Assembly: GCA_963851245.1 (NCBI GenBank)
Contig: CAWKOH010000012.1
Coordinates: 496,001-560,000, forward strand
DNA from: CAWKOH01 sp963851245
GTDB lineage: Bacteria > Actinomycetota > Acidimicrobiia > Acidimicrobiales > Palsa-688
Reading direction: 5' to 3'
DNA length: 64,000 nt
Part shown: in pieces, positions 9,097-18,928 of the stretch
Layout of the letters: each line of letters opens with the position of its first letter
Numbering within the stretch: the stretch's first letter is position 1
Position numbers and translations under genes: made by a program
The notes under the pieces: model-generated
Told to the model about the DNA's origin: nothing
Seen by the model: the letters and a program-made list of their open reading frames with translations, nothing else
The model's database searches: none

Positions 9097-9912
9097 ATGC
9101 GGCTCACCGGCAAGATCGCCCTGGTAACCGGGGGCACCAGGGGAATCGGACGCGGCATTGTCGAGATGCTCGCGTCCGAAGGCGCATCAGTCGTTTTCAC
9201 CGGGCGCTCTGAAACGAACGGGGCCGCGGTCGAGAAGGCCGTCGCCGTCGCCGGAGGCCGGGCAACCTTCGTGCGCGCCGACAATGGCGTCGAAGAGGAC
9301 GTCGCGGGCGCCGTCCGCCGGGCCGTCGAGCTGTACGGGCCGTTGACCACCTTGGTGAACAACGCCATTTCGGATGAAGTAGGCAGTGGTAACGACAGCC
9401 ACGTGGACCAGATTGCCAACGATTCGTTCGAGAACATTCTGCGGATCGCCCTCATGGGCACGGTCTGGGCGTGCAAGTACACGATTCCGGTGATGCGGAC
9501 GGCAGGCGGCGGTTCGATCGTGAACGTCTCGGCCAGCTCGTCCAAACGGGCGCTCCCTCACCGGCCGGCGTACCACGCCTCCAAGGGTGCCCTCAACGCC
9601 ATGACCCGCCAGCTCGCGGTCGACTACGGGAAAGACGACATCCGGGCCAACACCATCATCGTCGGGTTCATCTTCACGGGATCGCCTGAGATGACCGCCA
9701 TCCTGTCCGACCCGGCCCGGCGCGCTGCCTTCGAGAAAAACATCCCGTTGCCCCGGCTGGGCGAACCGGCCGACATCGCCGCCGGGGTTGTCTATCTGGC
9801 GTCGGATCAAGCGAAGTACGTGACCGGCACGGAGCTGACCATTGACGGGGGAGCATTGTGCCATCAGCCCCTACCCGAGATCGACTACGCCCACATCCGG
9901 GCCAGCGAATGA
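9097..9912 (+). CDS. Short-chain dehydrogenase/reductase (SDR)
   Basis: SDR of 271 aa with TGGTRGIGRG cofactor loop (about 12-21), an Arg/Ser pair after beta-2 (FTGRSE) suggesting NADP, VNNAISDEV in place of the usual NNAG, Ser in IVNVSASSS, and catalytic YHASK. The frame is open upstream, but ATG 9097 is preceded by AGGGGATGGA and gives the family's normal N-terminus (MRLTGKIALVTGG). It lies 25 bp behind the degenerate synthetase, in the same operon. The last 250 bp before the next gene (9913-10162) show no gene. Confidence 0.9.
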   Translation: MRLTGKIALVTGGTRGIGRGIVEMLASEGASVVFTGRSETNGAAVEKAVAVAGGRATFVRADNGVEEDVAGAVRRAVELYGPLTTLVNNAISDEVGSGNDSHVDQIANDSFENILRIALMGTVWACKYTIPVMRTAGGGSIVNVSASSSKRALPHRPAYHASKGALNAMTRQLAVDYGKDDIRANTIIVGFIFTGSPEMTAILSDPARRAAFEKNIPLPRLGEPADIAAGVVYLASDQAKYVTGTELTIDGGALCHQPLPEIDYAHIRASE

Positions 9913-10162
9913 GCCTCATCCCGCTCCTGACCAGGACCGGATTCAGCAGGCCGTCAGGTGCGCCAGGAGAATTCGGTTGAGCATGTCAGCGGCCAACCTG
10001 CGAATCCAGTGCCCTGCCGATTGCAGAACCTCGAAGCGGTACGGCCTCTAACTGTGCTCCGTCCGGCCGCTCGACCGTTGCGCTACTCAGTGTCAGATCG
10101 TAGGCTCCCGGTCTAGATGTTTTGAGTGACCATCGAGTCCTTCGACATGGGATGGTGTTGAC

Positions 10163-11281
10163 ATGCTGAGCCCCTTCGACGACTATCCGATTCACCCGTC
10201 GGCCGACCCGATCGCTCATCCCGCTACGGGAGATCCAAATCATTACGACCGGTACTGGTTCAACGGCCATCAGAAGGACGGCGCCTTCTATTTCGGTGCC
10301 GCCATGGGTCATTACCCCGTCAGAGGCGTGGTAGACGCCGCCTTCAGCCTCGTACGCGATGGTGTCGAGCATTCGATTTTCGCGTCCGGCCTGATGCCGC
10401 TCGACCGGTCGACCAACGTGGGTCCGATCCGGGTGGAGGTGCTCGAGCCGATCCGCACCATCCGGTACGTAGTCGAGCGCAACGAGCACGGCATCGAGTG
10501 CGACCTGACGTTCCGGGCCACGACGGTGGCCGTCGAGGAGCCCAGGCAACGAACGATCTCACCGGAGGGCATCCTGACCATGGATCACACCCGCCTGACC
10601 CAATGGGGTAACTGGGAGGGCTCCATCGTCGTCGACGGAGAGGATCTCCGGATCGATCCCACTGAGGTCCCGGGTACTCGAGACCGGTCCTGGGGGGTCC
10701 GGCCTGCTGGTCAGCAGCTCGAGAGCAACCGGCCGCGGCGGCCACCGCAGGCCTTCTGGCTGTGGGCGCCTCTGCACTTCCCCGATCGTTTCACCCACCT
10801 GGCGCTGCACGAGCATGCCGACGGTTCCCGCTGGCTCGAGACGGCCCTCGTCGTGGACCCGATCCCGGATGATGCGATGCCGTGGAGCACAGCTGGCGTC
10901 CGGGAGTGCGGCGATATCCGCTACGAGCTGGAATGGGAACCGGGCCGGAGGGAGATCCGTCGCGCCCAATTGTGGTTCTCCGACCCTTCCGAGGGAGAGG
11001 TACACATAGAGCTGGAGAAGGTCTTCACCTTCCGTATGCGGGGTATCGGCTACAGCCATCCGTACTGGTCTCACGGCAGCAACCACGGCCAGCTCGAGAC
11101 CGGCCGGGAGTCGATCAAGCTCGATGATTTCGATCCGCTCGACTGGTCCTCGCTGCACCTGCAGAACCTCGTTCGGGCGCGGATGGGCGACCGGGTCGGC
11201 ATCGGTGTGCTCGAACAAGCACACTTCGGGCCGCATGCACCCACCGGCCTCACCGGGTTCAACGATGGTTACGGTTCGTGA
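10163..11281 (+). CDS. Conserved protein of unknown function (beta-rich, lipocalin/AttH-like impression)
   Basis: Protein of 372 aa, soluble, no signal peptide or membrane segment. It is rich in Trp, His and Asp: DPNHYDRYWFNG near residue 25, TRDRSWGVRP near 172, and WLWAPLHFPDRFTHLALH near 196. The two similar halves and the WGVR segment recall the AttH/CrtC hydratase-like beta-barrel family and uncharacterised proteins found beside actinobacterial P450 and steroid genes (DUF7064/7065 type, from memory). No catalytic residues can be assigned. It precedes a P450 gene by 152 bp. Real gene likely; function unknown. Confidence 0.75.
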   Translation: MLSPFDDYPIHPSADPIAHPATGDPNHYDRYWFNGHQKDGAFYFGAAMGHYPVRGVVDAAFSLVRDGVEHSIFASGLMPLDRSTNVGPIRVEVLEPIRTIRYVVERNEHGIECDLTFRATTVAVEEPRQRTISPEGILTMDHTRLTQWGNWEGSIVVDGEDLRIDPTEVPGTRDRSWGVRPAGQQLESNRPRRPPQAFWLWAPLHFPDRFTHLALHEHADGSRWLETALVVDPIPDDAMPWSTAGVRECGDIRYELEWEPGRREIRRAQLWFSDPSEGEVHIELEKVFTFRMRGIGYSHPYWSHGSNHGQLETGRESIKLDDFDPLDWSSLHLQNLVRARMGDRVGIGVLEQAHFGPHAPTGLTGFNDGYGS

Positions 11282-11433
11282 TACCGCAGTTCGTGATACC
11301 GCCGGCCCCCCGAGGAAAGCCGATCTTGACAGCCACTGAACGCGGTCCCGCCTGAAGGCTCCGGGGAATGGTTATGGATGCCGGCCACGGAGCCATGGTC
11401 AGGCTCTAGACCAGACCGGAGGAAAATAGAGGC

Positions 11434-12640
11434 GTGACTACAGTCAAGACTCCGTACGTGAACCTGCTGGATCCACAGTTCTACGTGGACCCGTGGGCTG
11501 CCTACAAGTGGTTGCGGGACGAATCGCCAGTCCATTGGGATCCGGTGCAGCGGCTTTGGGGCCTCACCCGCTACGAGGATGTGCTCATGGTGGAGAAGGG
11601 CACCGCTCTGTACACATCTTTCAAGGGGTCGCGTCCGCACATCGACCAGACCGAGAACCGGTCCATGATCGATCTCGACGATCCCGCTCACCAGCAGCAA
11701 CGCAAGCTGGTCGTTCGGTGCTTCACCCCCCGGGGCGTGCGCAACCACGCGGACCGCATCCGCTCGCTCGCCGACTCCATCCTGGATGAGGCGATCGCCG
11801 GCGGCAGCCGTTCCTTCGAAGTGATTGAGAAGGTCGCCTCGCGACTACCGGCCATGGTCATCGGCGAATTGCTCGGGTATGCGCCGGAGCAATGGGAACT
11901 GATAAGGACGGTCTCGGAGACCACAATGCACGCGGGTGGCCAGACGCCCGCGGACGGTGGTGAGCCGCATTTCGGCGGAATGCGAAGAAAGCGCGGCGGC
12001 CATGATGGAGTGGATCCCGGTCACGATGGGGATCGTGGCGGCCCGGAAGGCGCAACCCCGGGACGATCTCATCTCTGTCTGGTGCCACAGCGAGACAGAC
12101 GGCGCTCCTTGGGACGACGCCAAGCTTCTGGACGAGATTCTCCTGGTCGTGGACGGAGGGGCGGAGACCACCAGGACCGTCATCGGCAGCATCGTGCGAG
12201 AACTGGCCCTCAGACCGGACTCCCAGCGTCATCTCCGTGATCATCCCGAGATGCTCGCAGACGCAGTGGAAGAGTTCATTCGCTGGGTGTCACCGGTTCT
12301 CAACATGCGGCGAACTGCGACTCGCGATCACGAGCTAGGCGACCAGCATCTTCGCGAGGGCGACGAAGTGCTCCTCCTCTACGCTTCGGCCAACCGTGAT
12401 GAGCGAGCCTTCGACCGACCGGAGGAATTCGATATCAGCAGAGAACGCAACCACCACGTCGCATTCGGGTTCGGCACCCACGTCTGCCTGGGAGCACCGC
12501 TGGCGAGGCTGGAGCTCCAGCTGATGTTCGAGCGATTGCTCGCCCGTCTGCCGGAGTGGCGGTTGGTTCCAGGTACCGAGCCGAAGATAATCCCGTCCAC
12601 CTTCGCTCGCGCGTTCGACGCGGTGCACATCGAGTTCTGA
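11434..12640 (+). CDS. Cytochrome P450 interrupted by a +1 frame break
   Basis: Haem-thiolate monooxygenase of the CYP125/CYP142/CYP124-like actinobacterial type, about 400 aa when both frames are joined. The N-terminal part (11434 to about 11940, from VNLLDPQFYVDPWAAYKWLR) is in one frame. The rest continues one base forward, from about 11936 to the stop at 12640. The second part holds the I-helix VDGGAETTR, the ExxR helix in EEFIRW, and the haem loop FGFGTHVCLGAPLARLE with the Cys ligand. The break lies near GCGGGTGGCC (11931-11940), where one fewer G restores the frame. GGAGG precedes the GTG start at 11434. It is either an assembly indel or a recent pseudogene. Hydroxylation of a sterol or terpenoid side chain is likely. 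Confidence 0.85.
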
Positions 12641-12683
12641 GCCGGGTCGCTAGAGGCGTGATCGTCGAGTCGGAGGTCCACTG

Positions 12684-13769
12684 TTGAGCGAGACATCACA
12701 ACTCAGTTCGACGCCATGGCGGCGAAGTCCCAAATATGTAGAGGAGAGGCTGGCGGCATGGGCCCGCGCCTTCCGCAACGACGACAGGGCCACCGTAACC
12801 GACGTCCGCATGCCCGACAGCGGAATGGCGAACGACACAGTGCTGTTCAGGCTCGGTGAGGAACCATTGGTGGCCCGCCTGGCGCCATCTCCCGAGTCGG
12901 CCTACCCGACGTTTCCGAAGTTCGATCTGGATCTTCAGCGTCGCGCCATCGATTTGGTTCGGGCCCGGACCAAGGTACCGGTTCCCGAGATCGTCCACAT
13001 GGAGGAGTCGGATGCCTGGCTGGGCGCACCCTTCCTGGTGACGCGGTCAGTCGAGGGCCTCGTCGCGTCTGACAACCCCCCGTACCTCCTTGACCCTGGT
13101 GGCTGGTTCCTGCGGGGCACCCCCAGGGATTGGAAGCGCTTCGAGACTTCAACCATTCACGTGATGGTGCAGCTGCACAGGATCGAGGCCAAAGATGAAG
13201 CCACTGCGTTCCTCCGCTCGGGCCACCCGGGCGAGACGGCACTGGAGCAGCTGCTGGAATTCTTGCGGTACTTTTACGAGTGGGGCCGCGCGGGTCACAG
13301 GGTGCCGATTCTCGAGCAAGCGATCGAGGTGCTGGCTGCCACCGTGCCACCAAACGACCGGAGCGTGCTGAACTGGGGCGATGCCCGCCCAGGCAATATT
13401 ATCTACAGGAATTTCGAGCCCGCCGCTGTCCTTGACTGGGAGATGGCCGGCGTGGGTCCCCCCGAGGTTGACCTGGCCTGGACCACCTTCTTCCAGCGCT
13501 TCTTCTCGTCGATGGCCGAACAGCACGGGCTACCGCCGGTCCCTGCCATGTTTCAACGGGACGTGGCGAAGGCGTCGTACGAGCGCTTGTCGGGCGACGC
13601 TCTCGACGATCTGGCCTGGTACGAAGCTCTGTCGGGTCTGCGCTTAGGAATCATCCTGGTCCGGATGAGCCTTCGCAGCATCGAGTACGGAATGCAGAAG
13701 AAGGTCGACGACCCGAACGACCTGATGGTGTTCGCACCCCTGCTAGAGCTTTTGCTCGAGGAACTGTGA
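12684..13769 (+). CDS. Phosphotransferase family protein (aminoglycoside phosphotransferase/ACAD10-like kinase)
   Basis: Protein of 361 aa with the APH fold: N-lobe MPDSGMANDTVLFRL (about 34-48), Brenner-like catalytic loop LNWGDARPGNIIY (about 231-243; HxDxxxxN form with N-W-G-D), and DFG-like AVLDWEMAG (about 248-256). Such kinases often sit beside acyl-CoA dehydrogenases in actinobacterial lipid catabolism and may phosphorylate a hydroxyacyl intermediate, as proposed for ACAD10/11. The TTG start at 12684 is supported by CGGAGG at 12671. It shares orientation with the P450 44 bp upstream. Confidence 0.85.
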   Translation: MSETSQLSSTPWRRSPKYVEERLAAWARAFRNDDRATVTDVRMPDSGMANDTVLFRLGEEPLVARLAPSPESAYPTFPKFDLDLQRRAIDLVRARTKVPVPEIVHMEESDAWLGAPFLVTRSVEGLVASDNPPYLLDPGGWFLRGTPRDWKRFETSTIHVMVQLHRIEAKDEATAFLRSGHPGETALEQLLEFLRYFYEWGRAGHRVPILEQAIEVLAATVPPNDRSVLNWGDARPGNIIYRNFEPAAVLDWEMAGVGPPEVDLAWTTFFQRFFSSMAEQHGLPPVPAMFQRDVAKASYERLSGDALDDLAWYEALSGLRLGIILVRMSLRSIEYGMQKKVDDPNDLMVFAPLLELLLEEL

Positions 13770-13862
13770 GGCGGTGTCCGGCAGGTACCTGATCGACTTG
13801 CGGCGACCCGAGGTCCTCGACTGTGGGGCAGGCACGTGATGGGAGGGGTGAGTTGAGGTTGA

Positions 13863-13879
13863 TATCACTTTGTGTGATA
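13863..13879. promoter_or_regulatory. Perfect palindrome upstream of the ABC importer operon
   Basis: TATCAC and GTGATA arms around a TTTGT spacer, about 80 bp before the substrate-binding-protein start. The arrangement (6-bp arms, 5-bp spacer) resembles a GntR/FadR-type operator. TTGATA overlapping its left edge could be a -35 box, but no matching -10 is evident. Confidence 0.4.
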
Positions 13880-13957
13880 GTGGTGGACGCACCGCTTCTG
13901 TGCCATAGTGGCCGGACGTAAATCGGAAAGTGAACACCAGGGGGAGGATTTTCGGTC

Positions 13958-15233
13958 GTGGTAAACGTTTCGCTTCTCAGAGTCCGTGCCAAGGGCGTGC
14001 TTCGCGCCGCGGCAGTGATGGGGACTGTGGCTGTTCTGGCGGCGGCTTGCAGCTCGTCGTCGAAGAGCAGCTCGGGATCCACGGCCACTTCGGCACCGTC
14101 GGGATCGGCAGCAGGGTCGTCGGGGTCGGGCAACAAGGCCCCGATCACTGTGGCCATGCTGAACGAGACCTCGGGGGAGTTCGCCTCCCAGTTCTCCCCG
14201 AATGTGCCGGGGGTCCAGGCGTGGGTGGCTTATGAGAACGCCAATGGCGGAATCGACGGCCACCACATAAATCTGAAGGTTTACGACAACCAGTCCAACC
14301 CGACCACGGCGGTGGCCAACGCCCATCAGGCCGTGGAGAGCGGGGCGGTAGCGATTGTCGACACCGATCCCCTCTTCGACAGTTACGCCACCTATCTGGC
14401 GGCCCAGCAGGAGCCGGTGTTCGGCTGGGGCATCACGCCGGGCTTCTACGGAACCAACAAGTCGAATTTCTTCTCCTTCATCGGCAACCTGACGACGGGG
14501 GGGAGCGACACGGCGACGAAGTTCTTCCTTCAGGATGGAAATCGCAGCAAGTGGGCCGAATTGTCGGATCCGAGCCCGGCTGATTCGGGTGACATCAAGG
14601 CGGTGGCGGCCAGCTCTGCCTTCCCAGGGGGGCCAGCTGGTTTACAGCAACTACAGCATCGACCCCAACAACTCGGCCTCGCTGTTGGCAGTGGCGCAGG
14701 CGGTGAAGAACTCCGGGGCCCAGATCGTGCAGATCGCTTCGACTGGCAGCAGCGAGCCTCAGTTGCAGGCCGACCTGGCCCAGGTGGGGGCATCGAATAT
14801 CTGGGTGGTGAGCGGGTCCGACTACGCCGCCAACCTGCCTCAGCAGTTCGGTTCGGGGCTGAACAACTACACGTTCGAGTCCTTCACGGCCCCGCCGTTC
14901 GACTCGGCCCAGGGCGTGCAGACGTACGTGACGGCCATGAAGCAGTACCAGCCCAGCGCCGACTACAACGTGTTCAACTCTCTGGTGGGCTGGTCGGGGG
15001 CATCGCTTTTGGGTGCCACCATCGACAATCTGCATGGCGCGGCGGTTACCAAGTCCAGTTTGGTCAGTTCCGGCAACAGCTTGCAGGGCGTGACCGATAA
15101 CGGTCTGTGGGCCCCGGTGAGCTACCCGACCGAGCGCACCGAGCCCGTGAAGTGCCTGTCTTTCAGCCAGGTGCAGAACGGCAAGTGGGTGCTCATCAGC
15201 GGCACGCCGTCGAACCCGTTCTTCTGCGGCTAA
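13958..15233 (+). CDS. Branched-chain-amino-acid-type ABC transporter substrate-binding lipoprotein, +1 frame break
   Basis: Periplasmic-binding-like lipoprotein (LivK/urea/amide family), about 425 aa when the frames are joined. The signal peptide ends in a lipobox with Cys31 (VLAAAC), followed by a Ser/Gly-rich tether. The ligand-binding lobe starts at PITVAMLNETSGEF. The first frame holds to about 14630; the rest (LVYSNYSIDPNN to the end NPFFCG) reads one base later. The switch falls exactly on a G6 run at 14627-14632; five Gs would give a continuous AFPGGQLVYSNYS. A sequencing indel or slippage mutation is therefore likely. The GTG start follows GGGGGAGG. First gene of the importer operon. 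Confidence 0.85.
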
Positions 15234-15268
15234 TGAGGCATAAGCCGGCCGGAGGGAGCTGATCGGCC

Positions 15269-16217
15269 GTGGTGTACGTCTTCCCCGGGCTGGTTATCGG
15301 GGCGGTCTACGCCATCCTGGGCTGCAGCATCGCCCTCACCTATAGCGCCACCGGAGTGTTGAACCTGGCGACGGGGGCTATCGCCTTCTTCGTCGCTGAC
15401 ACCTTCAACTATCTGGTCAACATCCACCATTGGTCCTTGTTGCCGGCGGCGGTGGTCTGCGTCGCCATCGGGCCGGCCATAGGCCTGGCTTTGTGGGCGA
15501 TCATCTTCCGCCGGCTGGAGCGCTCCGACCTGGTGGTGCAGGTGGTGGCCACCATCGGGGTGGCGGTGGCCCTACCCCAGATTGCGCTCATCTGGATGCC
15601 CATCGGCGAGACCCAGCAGCCGCCGGGCATCATCCCCCATGGTCTGCACACCGTGCACTTCTGGTTCGTCACGGCCAGCCGGGATCAGTTGGCGGCGGTC
15701 ATCGGAGCGGTCGTTTGCGTGGTGGCGCTGGTGCTGCTCTTGGAGCGGACCCGCCTTGGTTTGGCCACCCGGGCGGTGGTGGACCGGCCCTTGATCGCCG
15801 AGGCCCGGGGTATCAACACCAGCCTGGTCAGCGCCACCAGCTGGGCCCTGTCGGGCCTTCTGATCTCGGTGGGCGGAATTCTGCTCTGCCCGCTCATCGA
15901 CCTGGACTCCGGCGTGTACACCGAGCTGACCGTGGCCGCCCTGAGCGTGGCTCTGGTGGGGCGGTTCCGTAACCTTCTGATCACCGCCGCCGCCGGCCTG
16001 GGGCTGGGGGTGGTCAACTCGCTGGTCATCGGCTACGCCCCCAGCGGCAGCACCCTGATCCAGGGCATCGCCCCGTCGCTGCCGTTCTTCCTCTTGACCG
16101 TGCTGCTGCTGCTGAACTGGTCGCCGATCACCTCCCGGCGCGACACCGTGCAACCTCAGACCGGCCGCCGGCGAAGCGCGGCGCTGTCGGTGTCGCGCGT
16201 CAGCGGGCGCGGCGGAC
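15269..16217 (+). CDS. livH: LivH-type ABC transporter permease (probably fused to LivM before a frame break)
   Basis: Integral membrane permease of the branched-chain-amino-acid importer family. Hydrophobic segments run from VYVFPGLVIGAVYAILG to FFLLTVLLLLNW (about residue 285), with the family hallmark TYSATGVLNLATGAIAFF at 25-42. The GTG start follows GGAGGGAG. The permease domain ends near 16150, yet this frame stays open to 16930. That gives about 240 extra Arg/Gly/Pro-rich residues that are just the LivM gene read out of phase. So either the protein has a nonsense tail or a +1 indel near 16200 has split a LivH-LivM-LivG polypeptide. The end given here is where the LivM frame takes over. 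Confidence 0.8.
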
Positions 16218-18083
16218 GTGTCGCCTTTGTGGAGGTGGTTGGCGCGCTATTCGCTGGTCTTCATCCTGCTGGGGTTGGTCGGGATGGCGCTGACGGGGAT
16301 GTACGCCTTCAGCATGATCTGGACCGGCCTCATCGGGGTGGGCCTGGCATATGCGGTCATCTATCTGAGCTTCTCGGTGGCCACCGGCCAGGCCGCCGTG
16401 GTGTGCCTGGGTCAGGCCGCCCTGGCCGGCTTCGCCGGGTTTCTGGCCGGGAGGCTGTTCGACGCCGCGGGCATACCGCTGCTCCTGTCCGCCGTTTTGG
16501 CCGTGCTGGCCACCGCCATCCTGGGCGGGGTGATCGGTGTGATCGGGGCCCGCCTGGACCAGATCGGCTTCGCCCTGGTCACCCTGGCGTTCGCCCTGTT
16601 CTGCGGCCAGTTCGTGTTCAACATCACCTCGCTCGACCCCGCCGCCGGGGTGCCCTACCCGATCGTGGTGTGGCCCGGCTTCTCCCAGGCCCGCACCGCG
16701 GTGCTGCTCTGCTTCGTGGTCTTCGTGGTGATCGCGGCCCTGCTGGGCTACCTGAAGCGCAGGCGGCTGGGCCGGATCTTCGCCGCCATGCGAGGCAACC
16801 CCATCTCCGCCGAGGGGCTCGGTTTGAACGTGCGAATGCTGCGGGCGGCGGCGTTCTGCGTCGGGGCAGCCATCGCCGGCCTGGGCGGCGTCTTGCTGGG
16901 GATCAACGAGCAGCAGCTGGGCCTGCCTGACTTCCCTCTGGCCGTGGGCCTGGTATGGCTGGCGGTGTGCGTGGTCTTCGGGGTGCGGGGCCCCCAGGGC
17001 GCCCTGTTGGCCGGGCTGGCGGTGCCGATCATTCCCCACCTGTTCGAGCAGTGGTCCTCGGCGGGCTGGTTGGAGTCCCTCTTCCATCACAGCCTCGGCG
17101 ATGTCCCCACCCTGCTGTTCGGCCTGGGCGCCATCGGGCTGGCCGGCGAACCGCGGGGGTCGCTGGCCCCCCTGGAGGACTTGCTGCGGTCTTTCAGCGC
17201 CAGCCGGCTCCGCCCCGCGGTGGCGGCCGCCCCGGCCGCGCCCCCCAGCGCCCTCAGCCCTCTCAGCCCGGCCGCCCCCCCGGGACCGGTCACGCCGGCG
17301 GTGGCCGGCACCGACGGCGAGGCGGAGCAGCCTGTGCAGGACGGCGCAACGGTCGGGGAGCGGGCCGACGCCCTGGAAGTCCGGGAGGTGACGGTCCGTT
17401 TCGGCGGCCTCATGGCCCTCAACGCCGTCGACCTGGCCGTCAAGCCGGGCGAGATCGTGGGGCTGATCGGCCCCAACGGGGCGGGCAAGACCACCATGTT
17501 GAATGTCATGACCGGGCTCTTGCGGGCCGAACACGGGCGGATCTTGCTGGGCGGAACAGACGTCAGTTCGGCACCGGTGCACAAGCGGGCTCGCATGGGT
17601 CTGGCCCGCACCTTCCAGCGGGTGACCCTCTTCGGCGAGCTGACCGCCGGTCAGCACCTTCAGGTGGCGGCCGAAGCGGCCGGCCGGCCCCCGGTGGACG
17701 TGGACGGCCTGCTGGGCCGGGTGGGCTTGCGCATAGGCGCTGATGCCCCGGTGACCGACTTGCCGCTCGGCAACGCCCGCCTGGTGGAGCTGGCCATGGC
17801 GCTGGCCTCGGGGCCGCGGGTGCTGCTGCTGGACGAACCGTTCTCGGGGCTGGCCGCCAACGAACGGGAGCACCTGCGCGACCTGCTGGCCGCCCTCAGA
17901 GACGACGAGGGCCTGGCCATCGTGCTGGTCGAGCACGACGTCGACGTGGTCGCCCGCCTCGCCAACCGGATCGTGGTGCTGGACTTCGGCGAGAAGATCG
18001 CCGACGGGACCCCCGACGAGGTGCTGGCCCGGCCCGAGGTCCGCAGGGCCTACTTCGGGGTGGTCGAAGTGGGCGAAAGGTGA
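16218..18083 (+). CDS. Fused LivM permease-LivG ATPase of branched-chain-type ABC importer
   Basis: A 621-aa fusion. Residues 1-320 are a LivM-type permease (SLVFILLGLVG, LSFSVATGQAAVVCLGQAALAGF). Residues 325-385 are an Ala/Pro-rich linker. Residues 388-621 are a LivG-type ATPase with Walker A GPNGAGKTTM, degenerate signature LPLGNARLVELA, Walker B VLLLDEPFSGLA and switch His in VEHDVD. Fusing membrane and ATPase domains is unusual for this family, where they are normally separate. The GTG at 16218 lacks a good ribosome binding site, which fits the idea that it was originally continuous with LivH. Its stop overlaps livF (GTGA). Confidence 0.9.
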   Translation: MSPLWRWLARYSLVFILLGLVGMALTGMYAFSMIWTGLIGVGLAYAVIYLSFSVATGQAAVVCLGQAALAGFAGFLAGRLFDAAGIPLLLSAVLAVLATAILGGVIGVIGARLDQIGFALVTLAFALFCGQFVFNITSLDPAAGVPYPIVVWPGFSQARTAVLLCFVVFVVIAALLGYLKRRRLGRIFAAMRGNPISAEGLGLNVRMLRAAAFCVGAAIAGLGGVLLGINEQQLGLPDFPLAVGLVWLAVCVVFGVRGPQGALLAGLAVPIIPHLFEQWSSAGWLESLFHHSLGDVPTLLFGLGAIGLAGEPRGSLAPLEDLLRSFSASRLRPAVAAAPAAPPSALSPLSPAAPPGPVTPAVAGTDGEAEQPVQDGATVGERADALEVREVTVRFGGLMALNAVDLAVKPGEIVGLIGPNGAGKTTMLNVMTGLLRAEHGRILLGGTDVSSAPVHKRARMGLARTFQRVTLFGELTAGQHLQVAAEAAGRPPVDVDGLLGRVGLRIGADAPVTDLPLGNARLVELAMALASGPRVLLLDEPFSGLAANEREHLRDLLAALRDDEGLAIVLVEHDVDVVARLANRIVVLDFGEKIADGTPDEVLARPEVRRAYFGVVEVGER

Positions 18084-18835
18084 CCGCTACTGCCGCCGGC
18101 GCGCCCGGCACCGCCCCCTCGGTGGGGGAGGGGCTGGAAGTGCGCGAGCTGTCCTACTCCTACGGCGCCCTCAGCGCCCTTCGGGAGGTGTCCTTCCGGG
18201 TCGAGACGGGCCAGATCTGTTGCGTGCTGGGCCCCAACGGGGCCGGCAAATCCACCCTGGGGGCCGTCATCGCCGGCGCCCTGCCCACCCCGGCCGGCAC
18301 CATCTCGTTGGACGGCGAGGACGTGAGCGGGGAGTCCCTGCATCGCCGGGCTCAGCGGGGCGTGGCCTACGTGCCCGAAGGCGGTGCCATCTTCCCCTCG
18401 CTCACCGTGACGGAGAACCTCTGCGTCGGCAGCAAGAAGCTCACCCGGCGCAAGAAAGCCGAGGTGACCGACCAGGCCGCCACGGTGTTCCCCTTCCTGG
18501 GCCCCAGGCGCAACACCAGGGCCGGGATGCTCTCCGGCGGCGAGCAACAGATGCTCTCCCTGGCCCGCATCTTCATTGCCCAACCCTCGCTGGTCATGGT
18601 CGACGAGCTGTCGCACGGACTGGCCCCCGCCATAGTCGAACAGCTTTTCGACACCGTCGCCCGGCTACGCGGCGACATCACCTTTGTCCTCAACGAGCAG
18701 TACCTCGGGCGCGCCCACCAGCTCGCCGACATGATCCTCGTCCTCTCCCAGGGTGCGCCGGTCTATTGGGGGGCGGCCAAGGACACCACTATCGAGCATC
18801 TCGAGGCGCTCTACCGCCTCAGCGAAGCGAACTGA
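18080..18835 (+). CDS. livF: LivF-type ATP-binding protein of branched-chain-type ABC importer
   Basis: ATPase of 251 aa energising import. Walker A GPNGAGKSTLG (about 50-60), Q-loop segment VAYVPEGGAIFPSLTV, signature LSGGEQQMLSLAR (about 151-163), Walker B LVMVDELSHGLAP with Asp-Glu, and H-loop replaced by Asn-Glu (FVLNEQYL) as is common in LivF. The GTG start overlaps the stop of the LivM-LivG fusion by 4 bp. It completes an importer with the binding protein and permeases. In actinobacterial catabolic islands such importers are often assigned to aromatic, amide or steroid-derived acids rather than amino acids (inference). Confidence 0.92.
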   Translation: MTATAAGAPGTAPSVGEGLEVRELSYSYGALSALREVSFRVETGQICCVLGPNGAGKSTLGAVIAGALPTPAGTISLDGEDVSGESLHRRAQRGVAYVPEGGAIFPSLTVTENLCVGSKKLTRRKKAEVTDQAATVFPFLGPRRNTRAGMLSGGEQQMLSLARIFIAQPSLVMVDELSHGLAPAIVEQLFDTVARLRGDITFVLNEQYLGRAHQLADMILVLSQGAPVYWGAAKDTTIEHLEALYRLSEAN

Positions 18836-18928
18836 CCTCGGGAACCTACGTAGAGCTTCGTAGCTTGGTGGGCAGGCCTGGTGTGGATGTGCCCGTCCAA
18901 GGACATAGAGCGGGAGGTGAGGAGGCCA

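Noticed and set aside
16200..17936. 578-codon open frame on the minus strand opposite LivM-LivG
   Set aside because: It is a high-GC shadow rich in Gln, Gly, His and Arg; the plus strand encodes clear permease and ATPase motifs.
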